From positions 1 through 64,000 of the forward strand of contig JAPYMA010001730.1 in assembly GCA_035041965.1 (NCBI GenBank): 64,000 nt of DNA, read 5' to 3'. A model generated the notes under the pieces. That model worked only from the letters and a program-made list of their open reading frames with translations, did no database searches and was not told the DNA's origin. Position 1 is the first letter of the stretch, and the number at the start of each line of letters is the position of its first letter. Shown here piece after piece: positions 22,501-35,700 of this stretch. The position numbers and the translations under genes are program-made. This DNA is from Anisakis pegreffii (lineage: Eukaryota; Nematoda; Chromadorea; Rhabditida; Anisakidae).

Positions 22501-24188
22501 AGTTGATTTATTTATAAATTGGACTTACGAAGGAATAGATAGATAAACAGTAAACTTTGAACGGTTTCAGTACGCCGATTATACAGGCACATCGGTGGAG
22601 GCAAAAGAGCAACTGAAATTAGAGTATACCGATGATACGCAGCTGAAGTCGATGATAGTGACTCTGATCGAAAGCAGTCTCGGGGTACAGGTTTGTCCAT
22701 TTGTACATTGCGTTGTGCTTATATGTCGTTTGGACACACCTGGAATCATGCTGTATTTCAATTAGATCTGAGTCATTGTGATCAGCGTTTATTCTATAAT
22801 CGGAGCAATATTATTGTCGACTGATTTCAAAATGATTATTGCCGAGGTTTTGAGTGGAGATCGTGATAGTAATATTCGGTGAGTGGAATAGAGAGCAGGA
22901 ATTGAATGGTATTAGTATGTATGCGCTGGCATAAGTGACATATGCATCGAGTTTGAGTTGAATTGACCCGGTTCTTGCTGAAACTTTTTTGTATTGGAAA
23001 CATTTTAAGGATTACTTCAATACGGCGTTAGGCACGCAACTTCTGTACAAGTTTGAAAGGCCTCAATATCTAGATCTTCTCAACGAGCATTCCAAGAAAA
23101 AGGTTAGCGAATGTTTTCGTTGGATACGTTGATTTTTCTTATTTCACAAGATATTCGTTTTCTTCGGTTGGTATCAGTGTTTGCGTGCTGAATGCTGCCG
23201 TTATTTGTCACAGTTAGGTGTGAGAATAGTAACATTCGGAATGGATTCATTTCATTCGAATGATTCTCGCTTTTGTTTGAAAGTGTTTGGATTATTAGCG
23301 AGTTGAGAGATGTGTTGCGCTGAAATGGACATGATTTGATGATATAACGTTGTGTGAGTTGAATGCTAGAGTGATTGATAGATGGTGCAGTGGATGGTAA
23401 ACTGACCAACGATCCATGATCCATTCGTTTTAAACGCAAATTCTGAACTGCAGGAGAGCAGCAAAGAAGGACCAGCGGTGAAACGAAAATGTACAGGTGA
23501 CGCGGCGAACACTGCCTCTGAAGGTAATGCATCTTGCATTTTGCAATAAATTATTTCAATTCGCGATTTCTGATTCGTTCGGCTTCTTTGTTTCTTTATT
23601 CGGTTTTATATCGATAGATGTATCCCAACTTCACGGAATCGTATGATCTCAACCCCTCAAAAGAAAAAACGAGACATGAATCCTAATTTTTTTTAAGAAG
23701 GGAGTACAAATGAAGAAGTCTTCAAGCCATCCGACTATTATGGATTCATTCACTTACTTCGTCTGTTCGTTCGTTTTGGTAGTATGCTGAGGTGTGTTGT
23801 TTTATCCAGATTCTCTTATTGGAGTGTGCTTATTCATAGTGTGTAATGTTCACAAGTCTTTCAATCGAGGAATGTGAACGTTATTCACAGTTTCAAAGTA
23901 ATTCAAAAATGAAGCAGTCATCAAAATTTCTTAATCGAACTGAATCAGCCTGTCAGTGATTATTAGTTATTTGTTGCGTTTTCATCGTAGCTGATTTCGA
24001 TGCAATTGTGCAGTTGCAATTTTGATTTCAGTTTAACTTCGTGGAGTGATCGCGCACTGCAGAGTATCGTCAGTCATGTGCACAACTTCCTCAAGTTCCT
24101 CGAAGTTAACAAGCACAAGTTCTTCGATATTGAACTTGACTATGAAGTGGCATCGGCTGACTATCAACGCCGTGTGTGGACCACTTAG
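19525..24188 (+). CDS. mrg-1: MRG15/MRG-1 chromodomain protein
   Basis: MRG-family proteins read H3K36 methylation through an N-terminal chromodomain and bind Sin3-HDAC or NuA4 partners through the MRG domain. In C. elegans mrg-1 is needed for germline chromatin. Eleven exons close in one frame: 19525-19590, 19975-20121, 21309-21401, 21489-21699, 21874-22004, 22268-22378, 22571-22690, 23010-23102, 23454-23523, 23698-23791 and 24032-24188, giving about 430 residues. The chromodomain (residues about 30-100) has YSLNEKVLCRH, LYYEAKII, YTVHYQGWNQRHDE and ARFLEHT. A basic Ser-rich linker follows, with GKKKGRRS and SSRKRGRS, likely nuclear localisation signals. The MRG domain (residues about 215-430) has LGTQLLYKFERPQY, DYYGFIHLLRLFVRFG and FLKFLEVNKHKFFDIELDYE. 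Large introns (about 1.2 kb after exon 2) are notable. The identification is secure. Confidence 0.95.
20342..20378. repeat. Hairpin with 17-bp arms in an mrg-1 intron
   Basis: taatgaggacaatattt (20342-20358) pairs with aaatattgccctcatta (20362-20378) with a single mismatch and a 3-base loop. It lies within mrg-1 intron 2. Confidence 0.85.
20558..20690. repeat. Inverted-repeat element in an mrg-1 intron, MITE-like
   Basis: A perfect 17-bp hairpin (tacttttcttccgtctt at 20601-20617 against 20624-20640, loop of 6 bases) sits inside a wider inverted repeat. aattttcgtgcgtac (20559-20573) and gttcgtacgaaaatt (20676-20690) are reverse complements with two mismatches. Nested terminal and internal arms over about 130 bp look like a small non-autonomous inverted-repeat transposon. 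I could not establish a target-site duplication. Confidence 0.6.
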
Positions 24189-27100
24189 ATGTGCGGCGTA
24201 TTTTTACACCTGTGCAGCAGCATCATCTACCCTTACACATCACCTCGCTCAATTTGCATTCATCTCTCTGTTCGGCCGCCGTCATGTTGACTGCAATCGT
24301 TCAAGTCTCGGTCTGATTCAACCCGGATTATTGCGTTCATCTCAGTCGGATTCCATCTCTTCAGTCCATTTCAGTGTTACGGAAGGTTTCTATTTATCGT
24401 TCCTTCCATTCGAATCATGTACTTTACACAAGTTGCTTCGATATGCTTAATATTTGTAACTGTCCACTCAGGTACTAATCCTTATAGTTCGTATTTGCAA
24501 AATAATCTGTTGTTGTTGTTTTCATAAATTAGCAGTCACTCTCAATTGGGAATCGTATAAGGAAATGTGCACAATGGTAGTGAATAAGCATTGCTGGGTT
24601 GTGTTTACTGAAATGGTTTTATGGATTTCGTAACATTTAATGGTGATTATTTTGAGAATGAATTTGCTGCAGACCAACGATGTTTATTTGTATAAAAACG
24701 ACAGCACTAGTGCCTCAGTTCATCGTCAAGCGATTAAGCTGTTTAATGTGGTCAGCAGAATCATGAATACATTATAGCACTTTTCGAGAATCTCTTTGCG
24801 AAAAATCATTTGGAAAAGTGTTGAGGGAATGCATAAACATTCAGTTGAATGCCTTTTATCGATATCACTTCAAGATAAATTCTACTTCGTTTGATCTTTT
24901 TCTTAGCACTAACAAAATTAATTTTGTTTGGATTGTTCGCTGTTCCTATGATACATTCAAGATTAAACGTGTTCATGTATTGTTGCTGTTTCGGTACTGT
25001 CGGTTTTATTTCTCCAATTCAATGTAAGATGACGGTTTCGTAATCGGTTTAGCGATTCTAAGTGACATATTGATGAAGTAGAACTGGTTGACTTTGATGC
25101 TGATCAGTCTTATAATTGTTCAAAGATAAAATTTTAGAGGTGCAGAGAAGTGGAAATTTGTCTATAGAAAGGACTTGCATACTGTAGAAATGAATTAATT
25201 GTGTAATTCATTGATGTTTTTTTATAGCGACTTGACGGAACAATCGAACTTTGATCGTATGTTGTCATTTTTTCGCGTCGTGAGTCTTGTTGTTTCGATG
25301 TTTGAATTGTTGGTTGTTATTCTGACTGATAGAATTTGACTTATTTTTTGTTCTCGAAACGTGATTGTTGTTTTAGAAATTGTTTTGAATTATTCGTGTG
25401 GCTGTTTCGAGATGTACTTCTTTTGATCTCTTGTGTTGTTTTTCATTTGTATGTGAAACCGTATTTAGTTGCCTAAACGAAAGTCTTGATTGCCTTCGAC
25501 CTAACCGATGTTTCCTTGGGCATTCTTCCGTGTAAACTGACATCTAATTCTCACAAACAGTTGGCTTCTAGCACTAAATGAGCTTGAGTTGAATAAATAA
25601 ATGGTGAGGTAGCAAGGAAATAGAGAGGTGTTGGTTGAGAGCGAGAATTAGAACTGTTGAGAGCTCATGTTGATTTCGTGTTTATGTAACTTCGGTTGTG
25701 AATGTGTTATTGTTTTATTTATTGGTTTACTTGTTGCTTTCTGGCATTTTTTTAAAATTTTACCATTGAAAGTAAATGTTTATAAGGAATTATTTGTCGA
25801 TGTTCAAATTCTGAGAAGGTAGTAGGTCGTCGATTAATGATTAATTTTTAATGGAGTTTTTAAGTGCTTTTTTTCGCGATTCTTGTTTCAGTTCGGTGTT
25901 TGCTTGATTTGATGAGAATCAACGAAACTTCTTCAAATTTTCGTTCTTTTCATTCCAAAAAAATTCGTCAGCTGTTTGGGAAATTAGCGTTCGTCAAATT
26001 AAGTATATTGAACAATTGAGATTGGTCTGCAACAGAAAGGAAGTGTCACTGATGTCTTGCAGTTTACCTGATCATTTTGTTCGCCTTAAGCAAGTGTTGT
26101 TGTTTTAGTTTACGACCGTCAGTGTTTTTCTGCGGTTATTGTTTTGGAAGGCGAGCAATATTGGATCATAAACTTCATTTATCACTCAATGAATAAAACG
26201 TGACAGAGTGGAAGCAAAAACGAAAATGTATTATGTTGTTTTCGTAATGAAACACATTGTGTTCGCTTTTTGAGATACGTTTCAAACTATGTGCATAATA
26301 TAATTGATTAATAAACGCCTTATCAGTTTGTTATCAGTTCACGTCAATTCACGCATACTATTATTAATTATTGTTGTTAGCGTCGTGTGCATGTTTGTGT
26401 GCTCCCAACTGCATCATCCACTGGCAACTCGTTGAACAAAACGCTTAACGTTCACCTTAATTGTCAATATCCACGTCGTATTCACATTTCTACGTCTAAT
26501 CTAAAATTCTTGTTGGTTAACTGTCAGAATGCCATTCAATTTCAAGCGCTCTTATGATTTCAAGTTAGTGAAGTTCTTTTTTTCACTCAACATTCAGTCT
26601 TTTGAGATTCAATTTGACCCCTAAAAGTACGGTTTATTTTATTTGCATGTACTTACATTGCACTTTATTTAAATCACTCTTAAAGAATTCACTTCGGTTC
26701 ATGTACGTATTGTCAGAAAGGGTTATTTGATTGTTAAGCATTTCTAAGCATTAATCGATCAGTGGGGATTCATAAGAGAATAAAGGAGGTCTGGAGGAGT
26801 TGATTCAATTGTATACACTCATTCATGATATCATCCTTTGGTCGATAGTTGTGATTCGAGTGGTTCTTAGTTTCTGAAAAGTGATCATTAAGCGTTAAAG
26901 CAATTATGCGTACATATGTCTTACATTCCCCGTTATATTTATACGAATGCTTGATTCTTTTGCAAATGCCATACTATACTTAATATTGCGTGATTAAATT
27001 CGTGGAATTCAATTTTCTTGCGAGATTATTTGATGGCTAATAATTAGCCGAACACAGCTGAGTTATTCATGTGAACAGGTAGGTACAAAATGTACTCGCT

Positions 27101-29261
27101 AAAGTGAAACGTTCTTGATGTACATGAATCGTTTTAAAAAATCCACTGTTGCTGGGTGTGGCTGTAAATTGCTTTAATCTTATCATTGCTTATATAATGC
27201 CCTTCATGCAAAACAACACTAACGAAAAAAGCTTCCGTCAACTATGAGAACCATTCGGGTTGATTTGACTCTCATCAGCCCAGGCACCAACCCCTAAAGT
27301 TGAGTTTGACTTAAACTTAAGTCTAATTCTAGACTGCTTCCTATTGATCATTGCAACGCCTCTCGTATTGCCTTCCATCCATGAACGATGCTCGTTCATT
27401 GCTCATGGCATAAGTATCATTCAATAGTCCATCGTATAACTTGCACACCGTGTTCGCAGCGCTCTATCACTGTAGTATTACTTCTCTGACGCAGCGCTAA
27501 ACCGACAATCTATTGGTATCGGTGTTACTCCTTCGTTTCGCTGAAATAGCGAATGAATAGGACGGCCGATCCTTCGTTCAACGCTATGTTCCGTCTAATC
27601 GACTACATCATCAGCTCTGCCTGCACTCAACCGATCTTTGCGTCAGCTTAATATATTCACTACTTTTACGAGAGTGTGAGGAGTATACTTATTCCGACCA
27701 AAAAACATCTTAATTCAACCAACTTATCATATCATATCTTATCATCCGTTACAGCTTATCAGTCGTATCATATTCCCTATTATAGTTATGTGAATGCCAA
27801 TTCTTCTGCGAATACAATACCACACCATATTCACTGCTGTTAATAACTGCTTAATGAGATTCTTTGTCTTTCCATATAGGTGTTACTCTTTCCGTTCGAT
27901 GAAACAGCCTGAAATATACCCGTATATACCTGAAAAAAAAACAAAATTTTATTAGAGTTCCTTATGACTAGAGCATTCTGAATAGCTTTCGAAAGAAATG
28001 GGTTGATGCTTTCGCGTTAGTCGCGCTCTAAATCATTTATTTGATAATTTCATTGAAACGGGCGTTTAACGTTATTTCTCAATCCGTAAAATCCGTTTCG
28101 GAAAGCACATGGAAGTGGTAACGATTGCGGTAAAAACGGCACATATGTGTTCGATGAATAGATGAGTCACACCGTGTTCATTCCTTCTCGCAGTGCATTT
28201 ACCTTTCATTTCTCTTGCAGTTTACTGTTATTGCATTCACAAAGTATAGTTTACAGTGAGTGTAATAGATATTGAATGAATGATTTTATTTGTATATTCG
28301 ATTGGTTTTTTCGATTTGTGTATGCACACTTGCACCTTATTCATATCAGATTTCAGTGTTTGCTCTTAATGCTGTGTCTATGACTAATCTGAGTCAGTAG
28401 ATACAGCTTTTTTCGATAGTTGTTAGAACCTGCTTTTCCATTTCTTTCCGGACTTAGCCTAAATCGTCATATGCATTGTTGATTCACAAGTGACAGGATT
28501 GTTGCGAGTTATATACTTGAAAAATGAGATGCATTGAAAGTCACAACACGATATACATATATGTATGTCGGTCGCCCTTGAATCTATCGCATTACATCCA
28601 TCGCTCATAAACAGTTGATTTTGCACGAGCATTGGCAGTGATCTATCTATCTGTTAACAACGCACAGCTGTAAAATCACTGTGTGCAATCAGCATAAGCT
28701 GATCAGTCATTGCTGAATGTAACGAGTCAAAATGTTCGTAAAATTGCTTGTATTATTCGCATTTCGCTGTGCAGTAATCCCATCATCAGCATCACGATCC
28801 TATCGTATAACTCACAGTTCCCATTTACTCGTTTTGATTGAATAGTAGCCCAATGTACACAACACAACAAACTATGTCAAGTCCTTCACTAGATTGTTGT
28901 TTTCCGGTTGCACAGCACCATCTCAAGTCGTGATCTTCATCTCGTGGTTGTTGTCCTTCTGTTTGCTTTACTTTGTCATATCAAGCACTCAGCTAATAAA
29001 TGATGCGTTGAGGTGTACGATTGCTCACATGTATATTGAAGGATGAAATGCTTTTGTATCCAAAATAAAGTGAGGTTCATGAACATGAAGTATGTGTATG
29101 TGTATCATTATTGAAATTGATTTGCCAATTACGCAACTGCTAGGGGCTAGTATGCTTGAGAAGAGTAATGTAAAGATGCTTCATGCATTGAAAGGGAAGA
29201 TGCATTCACTAAATGAGTCTGTGACTGTTGCAGCGCAGCTCAGCAAGAATCCTCATCGGGA
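24189..29261. other. Gene-poor 5-kb stretch
   Basis: I see no convincing exon on either strand. Open frames are short and of low quality. A weak internal similarity exists between 26.93-27.0 kb and 27.78-27.85 kb (blocks like 'gaatgc..gattcttttgc.aat.ccata'). This could hold the mrg-1 3' UTR, regulatory DNA of amphiphysin, or unrecognised non-coding RNA. Confidence 0.4.
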
Positions 29262-32200
29262 ATGAGTGATACCTTCGGTCGACATTTCAAGAAACAAACT
29301 GCACGAGCCAAAGAAAAGGTTTGTTTCACAAAGCAAGCTGAGCGACTGATCTGTAATAGCTGATGCGGTGAATTTCAGTTATTGGAAGGATTGGGTAAAG
29401 CGAAAGCGACACAAGACGATGTGTTTGATCAGCATGCATCAAATCTGAGCAAGCAATCGAAAGCATGCGAACGTTTGCAACGTGATCTTAAAAACTACGG
29501 TTTTAATTTGAAAGCGATGATACAAGCGCAGAAAACTTTAAGGGAAACGATTCGAGATTTGTATGAGGCCGACTGGCCTGATCGAGAGCATGTCTGCGCC
29601 ATCACACAGGTTTGTGCTGCACTGGCTTTTTTATCCGTCATTTCGCGTATTGAACAAGCTTTATCGACAAAAAATTGTGCTATCGTAAATTCTTATTTTC
29701 GTACTCTATTGGCTTTGATCTGAAGAAATGAATTCAAGTTTAACTTGAAGCAAAACAAGCTACGACGACGGATCATTTTCGGCGATGAAATTGAACTGTG
29801 ATATGTTTAGCGAAAAACAAAAAGAATGGATTGCATCTATGCATTTATGTAGGTGTATATTTCAGTCACTCGATTTACAGTGGGATGATTATGAGAAGAT
29901 AATCAACGAGCAATTAATAGGTTCGGTAAATAATTACATGTCTCAATTTGTTGATTTGAAAGCGAAAATCGCGAAGAGAGGACGTAAATTAGTGGATTAC
30001 GATGTTGCTCGTAACAATTACAGCACCGTCAAAGCCAGCTCCAAAAAGGTTTTTCACTCTCCTTTTGAATTCTTGCAATAGCTTAGCTCAAGTCTGGTAA
30101 GTGTGTGAGTTATGTAAATTGATGGGTTTGACTGAACGGAACTGTTGTTTGAGGGCAATGAAGACCCGAAAGTGATAAAAGCGTTGCAAGATTTGCAACA
30201 TGCAGAAACGATGTATAGAGATATGAATAAAGAATTGGTAGACACATTACCGGCCACGTACGACAGCCGTATCACGTTCTTCGTGGACACTCTGCAGACT
30301 TTATTCAATGCTGAATGCACGAATCACAATGAATGCGGCAGGGTTCTAGTTGATCGATTGTCCTTTTTGCTTTTGCTTGTCAACAAATCAACGAGTTCGA
30401 CTCTTTTGAAAATTCTATCGAATAAAAGATATTGTTGAGAAAAAAGAAAGATGTTGATATTGTTGATAAGAAAGATATTACTATTGTTGTGGTTGACTCC
30501 TCTCTCTCATCGCAAGGTTTGCAGTATAATAAAAGTTTGGTGAATCAACTGGACAGTTTGGGTAATTCGTTCGATCGTCTGCGTGTTCCACGACCTGAAC
30601 AAGAGTCGCCGACTTCCTGGAATGATTCTCGATCGCAAAGTCAACGTGCCAGTTTAGCCAGTTCGGGGAGTGGCGTTGCGCCGTCAGCCCCAAGTCGTCC
30701 ATCTCTTTCCGGCAAAACTTCACCACCTGTATCACCGAGGGTATCTCTTCCTACTGTCGAACAACCATCATCCGAAGTGGCCGAGGAGGAGACCATTCGA
30801 AATCAAGTCTATCCGGTTCGTTCAATCATTTACATGATCGATTGTCTATTGATCAACTGATCATGCATTTCTCAAACGAATAATATACAGCAGTCAAATG
30901 ATTATTGTTTTGCTGATGCAAGTGTTTATAAAACAGCGTTTATGAGTCTTCAGAGCTCTATTAAACAACAAAATACATGATATTCTCTAGGATTTATATA
31001 TGGTGAATGTTTTTACTTGAAACGAGTAGTAATATGCACGCAATGTTTGTAATGCATTCTTAATTGGTGACTGACAAATGAGTTATAAGCGATAGCCAAC
31101 TGCGATGATAAACTTGTATCCTAGTTATTTTGCGTTTGAATTGATAAAGTCGTGCAGATGTTTAGTGATGCATTAAAAATGATGTGGTGATCTTAGAAAT
31201 AGCAATGACTGTGTGGGTATTGATAGCAACGATTGTGAGGATTACAATTTAGTTGTAATCATATTGCGGATTGTTGTTTTTTTTTTTATTTGCTGTAACA
31301 TTTCTGTTTTCAATACTGTAATATTTCGGAAGATACATGATCACTGGAGAGGCCTTAGAGGAATAGAAGAAAACAGAAATAAAATAAAGCGTGAAGTTGT
31401 AATGGATGGCAAAAGTAAAGGTGGAACGGAATTGAAGAGAAGATATGTCAAGGGCATAAACTACCAGCAGATGTGATGAAGCTCACTGTTGAATATTCAC
31501 ATAATTTCAGCGTTTGAACGCGAAACCTAACAGTGCATCGAAAAAAGATGATCGTAATCAACTTGATGTTAAAGCGAACAATACGACTGCTAAACGTGAA
31601 TCACCGAATCCGTTCGACACAGAGGACTCAGTGGAAAAGAAGGATAAAGCAAAGAGTAAGGATAGTGATGATGCTGATGCATCGTCAAATAATCCGTTCG
31701 ATGAACCTGACCAACAGCAACAACACAAAGCAAGTGATACAAGAAAGGTATCCATGTTTTCAATCTGAGTCATCGATTCTGATCATTAAGTGACTATGGA
31801 TGGACAGCGAAGTGGAACTCATCTCGACTTGCTTGGATTGAGGATGAAGTTGAAAGTAATAAGAAGTCTGACTGATTTGACATTGAGTTGTTGAATTAAT
31901 GCATTTGTGGACGGTAGAGATAGTTGTTTGTGACGACCAAATCTTGCATTGCTTCACGTGAAGCGATTATAAATCACTTTAGCAACATATGTCAATCAAA
32001 TGAATGCAGTTTTCGTTATTTTCGTCACTAATTTGACAATTTTTATGGGCATATCAGAAAACAGTCATTGTTTCATCGTGCATATCAGCTTGTTTCTATG
32101 GTCATTTTCTCAAGATTATCGAGATCTGGAGTTATGCATTTCAGTTGTTGTCGTTATTTTCACAAATTGGGAGACACCTAAATTTGATACTTCTGTGATA

Positions 32201-32455
32201 GACGTAAAAAATTTTAGTGGAATAATTCACGAAATTGAACGTATGATGTTTCGTTTGAAGGTGCTCTATAAAGTACGTGCGACACACCACTATTCGGCAG
32301 AGGATACAGATGAATTAACGTTTGATGCTGGTGAGATTATCGCGGTGCTTGAGTCAAGAGAAGACGACTTATTAGACGATGGATGGTTGCTAGGTATTAA
32401 GCAATCGGACGGCATTCAAGGCGTCTTCCCAGCTAATTTCACTAAACAAATTTAA
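29262..32455 (+). CDS. amph-1: Amphiphysin/BIN1 homolog (N-BAR and SH3)
   Basis: Amphiphysin bends and tubulates membranes in endocytosis and recycling. Seven exons, all multiples of three, close in one frame: 29262-29318, 29379-29609, 29866-30048, 30154-30342, 30525-30815, 31511-31747 and 32261-32455, giving 460 residues. The N-terminus is an amphipathic helix (FGRHFKKQTARAKEKLLEGLGKA) leading into a BAR domain to about residue 220, with DDVFDQHASNLSKQ and YDSRITFFVDTLQTLF. A Ser/Pro-rich linker follows. Two NPF motifs, each followed by Asp (SPNPFD near residue 350 and NNPFDEP near residue 378), sit in an acidic Lys/Glu region. A C-terminal SH3 domain (residues about 396-460) has VLYKVRATHHYSAED, DELTFDAGE and GVFPANF. 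NPF(D/E) motifs bind EH domains of RME-1/EHD, as described for C. elegans AMPH-1. The exon 4 acceptor is an unusual TTTGAG. Confidence 0.94.
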
Positions 32456-32859
32456 CCTTGAAATTGCTTTATTTGAAACTTGAAATATTATTGCAATTAA
32501 ATATTTTTATTGTTGTTGCTGCAGTCATTTGTTTTATTTCCTGTCTTTTCCTTTAAGTTGCATGCACCAATCCATTTCTGATCGTGCTTCGGACGAATTG
32601 ATTCGAATGAAATTACTAACAATAAGGAAATTTTGTTGAACAACACTGTAGGACTGACGTATCTTGTGAGTTGTAAAGGCGTTATTCCCAATTGCGCATC
32701 GAAATATTCATCCCAACCACTTATACTCATCACTCGCATGCCTGTTGAACCGTTTAAGTGCCTTATCAAACTGACTGACTAGTTTTTGCGAATCCTTTCA
32801 CAGTATATACTCCCTCCCACCCGTGCAATTTGTTCATTCTCCACAGAATTCTATCTAAG

Positions 32860-32967
<108 letters not shown>

Positions 32968-33542
32968 TCTGTCAAATGTGTGTATTTATTGCTATGCTCA
33001 TTACCTTGTAGTTTTTAGTGATTATTGTGATGTCGATATCAGCCAGAAAGCACGAATTAACTTTTAGTGCACTGCTTTGATGAGTAGAACGATGTATTAG
33101 ACTGCTACAATTTTATCTTTTGTCATCGATGCACTTCATGTTCACAATCATAAGTTATATTCAATACTAAAGTTGCTTTTTGTTCACTTTTGCAGTTTGT
33201 ATTCTCCGATTGCAAAGTATGCTACAAAACAATTTAACCTAATTACGATAATAAACAAAGATAAACGTCTCTGCATTTACATGAATATTACACAAGTGTG
33301 AAGTTATCTAGAATCAATTGGTTGTCATGATGTAAGCCACTCGGACAGAACAACAACACCAAGCCACCCACTTTTACTGCACAACCGTACTGATAAAAGT
33401 AATGAAAATAATCATGATAATACGTTGCTTTTCGTACGCTTTCTTTGATTCATTCCAATGTTCGCACTGAACAATAAACATCTATGACTATCAAGATAGA
33501 GCTCTATGGAATGTTTCTTTTGAACGGCGATTGTCCACTGTA

Positions 33543-33725
33543 ATGTGCAAGGGACTGCAAAGCAAACGATTTCATCATATTAATCAACAACGAGATGAAC
33601 AAGAATTAGTGCATGCAATATCGAAGATGCGGAATTTAATGAATACGAGAGAGAAGATGATCATGGATAGTTTCGTAGAAAGAGTCATGGGCAAAAAGAT
33701 GAGAGCAATGAATGATTATTTATGA
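33543..33725 (+). CDS. Possible small ORF, charged helical peptide, unknown
   Basis: An ATG frame of 60 residues, basic, with many Met, Arg, Lys and Glu residues and a likely helical middle (QQRDEQELVHAISKMRNLMN), ending with a stop after NDYL. It has no signal peptide and no recognised family. The balanced charged composition is better than chance frames nearby, but there is no other support. Confidence 0.2.
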   Translation: MCKGLQSKRFHHINQQRDEQELVHAISKMRNLMNTREKMIMDSFVERVMGKKMRAMNDYL

Positions 33726-34110
33726 GTTATTCAGTTTGGTATGAAGGATAATGATGATGATATCTGAAAGAAGATTGATAAGCAGGTTTAGAAGGTTTAA
33801 TTGAATTGAATAATCATTTCATTAATTGATGCAAAGATGCAAACTTGTTACATGTGCTAAAGAATAATAATAATGTGTTTGGAACCGGTGTTCGATGAAT
33901 GTGATAGAAATATTTCTTAAAAGAGACGATAATCCATTGATGAACGAATTAGTGCAGCAAGATGAAGATCCAGTTTGTGGGATGAGTGGGATTTAGCTGT
34001 GTAGAAAAGGGGAAGGGGAGGGTCTACGTAATGAGGTATATAAGGTTTTGAGAAATCGTGATGTGCCGTTCTAGACGCTGAGCTGATCTGGTGATAACAC
34101 ACGACCAGCA

Positions 34111-35700
34111 ATGATGGAGAAGAAGGATCAACGACAAAGTTTGAAGCCAGTGGCATTCATCTCGATCGTTTTCAGTACATTTGCTATCAGTTCTGTACTC
34201 ATTACGTTCCCTTTAATTGTTAATTACATCCAAACACTCGAATCGTCCGTTCAAATCGATTTGGACTACTGCAAGGTAATCGTTTCACTTCACTTCGTTC
34301 TAACTGCTTTTCATTTGTCAGCATCAAATAAATTATATGTACATGTAAACGATATGATATGCATTCACCGAAATGAACGAATCGAGAACAATTTACATGT
34401 TATTGCATTGAAAGAATTGTTGTTGATCGTCGATTATGAATTCAATTTTAATTGTTCAGGTAAGAGCACGTGATATGTGGAAGGAGATGTTGAATATAGA
34501 AACAGAAGGAAAGAGTAACGTTGGTAAGCTGGCAGATATAGTGATGGCACATCGAGAGTTGCATAAACGTGATACAATTGCCGACTTTTGGGCGAGAAGG
34601 CTTCATGATCAGGAGTTAAGAGATGATCCATACTATTCGAGTAAAGTGGAAGGTGGCTGTTGCACATGTCAACGGGGGGCACCCGGTCCAGCAGGTCCAC
34701 CAGGACGTGATGGCGCTGATGGAATCGATGGTGAAATGGGTCCTATGGGTCCACCTGGACCAGCCGCACAACAAATATTCGATCCATTAACGATGTTCCC
34801 ACCACAATGTCCATGTGAAGCACCTGCCGGAGAACCTGGGCCCAAGGGTCCGAGAGGGCCAGACGGACCACCAGGACCTCCAGGACTACCCGGTGAGGAT
34901 GGAAAACCAGGAGATCAAGGACCGCGTGGCCCGCCCGGTTTGCCAGGACCTCAAGGACCGGCCGGAAGGGCCGGACCGCCCGGTGAACCCGGAATGTTGC
35001 GCACAGAGGTTGGACCATCAGGACGTCCTGGACTTCCCGGTAGACCCGGTATTCCAGGCGAACCAGGACCACCAGGTCCAAACGGTGAAGATGGTAGGCC
35101 TGGGCCAGAAGGACCGGCTGGTCCACCAGGACCTCCAGGACAACCCGGTCAAAGTGGACCTATTGGTGAACCAGGACAAGCCGGAGAACCAGGCAAGTAC
35201 ATTGAGAAAGAATTGTTTTTACTATAAGATATCTGGAGACCTCAGTCAGTAATTAGTTGTACTGATCACTTTATTATTCGTTAGTGAGAGAAAGTGAATC
35301 TTCAAGTAGAAATCTGAAAGGACGCCCATTGTAAGATTTCTGTTTGAAAATGACGTGACCAGAAATGATATGAGTTATTTACAAAATTCGTTTGAGATGA
35401 CCTGAAAAAATAATCGGTTGATGGTGAGTAATCATTGCTGACGTACAATTTAATTCATTGCAAGAAGTTATGTAACCGCAGCTGAACAGCTCTAATCACG
35501 TTGTTTCCAGCCGACTTTCCTCGACTTTTTGAATATTCTTTCGAAACTAATAACGAAGAATTGTTCAATGAAAATGTACACAAATAACCCAAACGCACAA
35601 ATATGCAATTGAGTTCAGTCTAAATCAGTGCACTTTCTTTGCAGGAGCGCCGGGAGGTTGTGACCATTGTCCTCAAGCAAGACTTGCTCCAGGATATTAA
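34111..35700 (+). CDS. Nematode cuticle collagen
   Basis: Secreted structural collagen of the cuticle, assembled as a trimer after signal cleavage and N-terminal processing. Three exons, 34111-34275, 34460-35192 and 35645-35700, close in one frame to 317 residues. Residues about 12-40 form the N-terminal hydrophobic segment typical of the nematode cuticle collagen N-terminal domain, followed by a charged non-collagenous region ([10 protein letters not shown]). A Cys cluster (GGCCTCQRG, residues about 113-121) precedes the first Gly-X-Y block. There are several Gly-X-Y blocks interrupted by short gaps, including one with PPQCPCEAP. The end is [15 protein letters not shown], the conserved C-terminal Cys pair and APGY tail. 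The last intron appears to use a GC donor (CCAG|GCAAGT), because the in-frame GT alternative breaks the tail. I cannot assign it to a named dpy, rol, sqt, bli or col gene. Confidence 0.95.

Noticed and set aside
22840..22880. Extra mrg-1 exon encoding EVLSGDRD, resembling a segment of MRG15
   Set aside because: No splice phase joins it; 22690 and 23010 join directly in frame (LGVQ|DYFNTALG) and align with the family without it.
34743..35126. Long minus-strand and out-of-frame ORFs over the collagen
   Set aside because: Shadows of the Gly-X-Y repeat composition of the real collagen exon.
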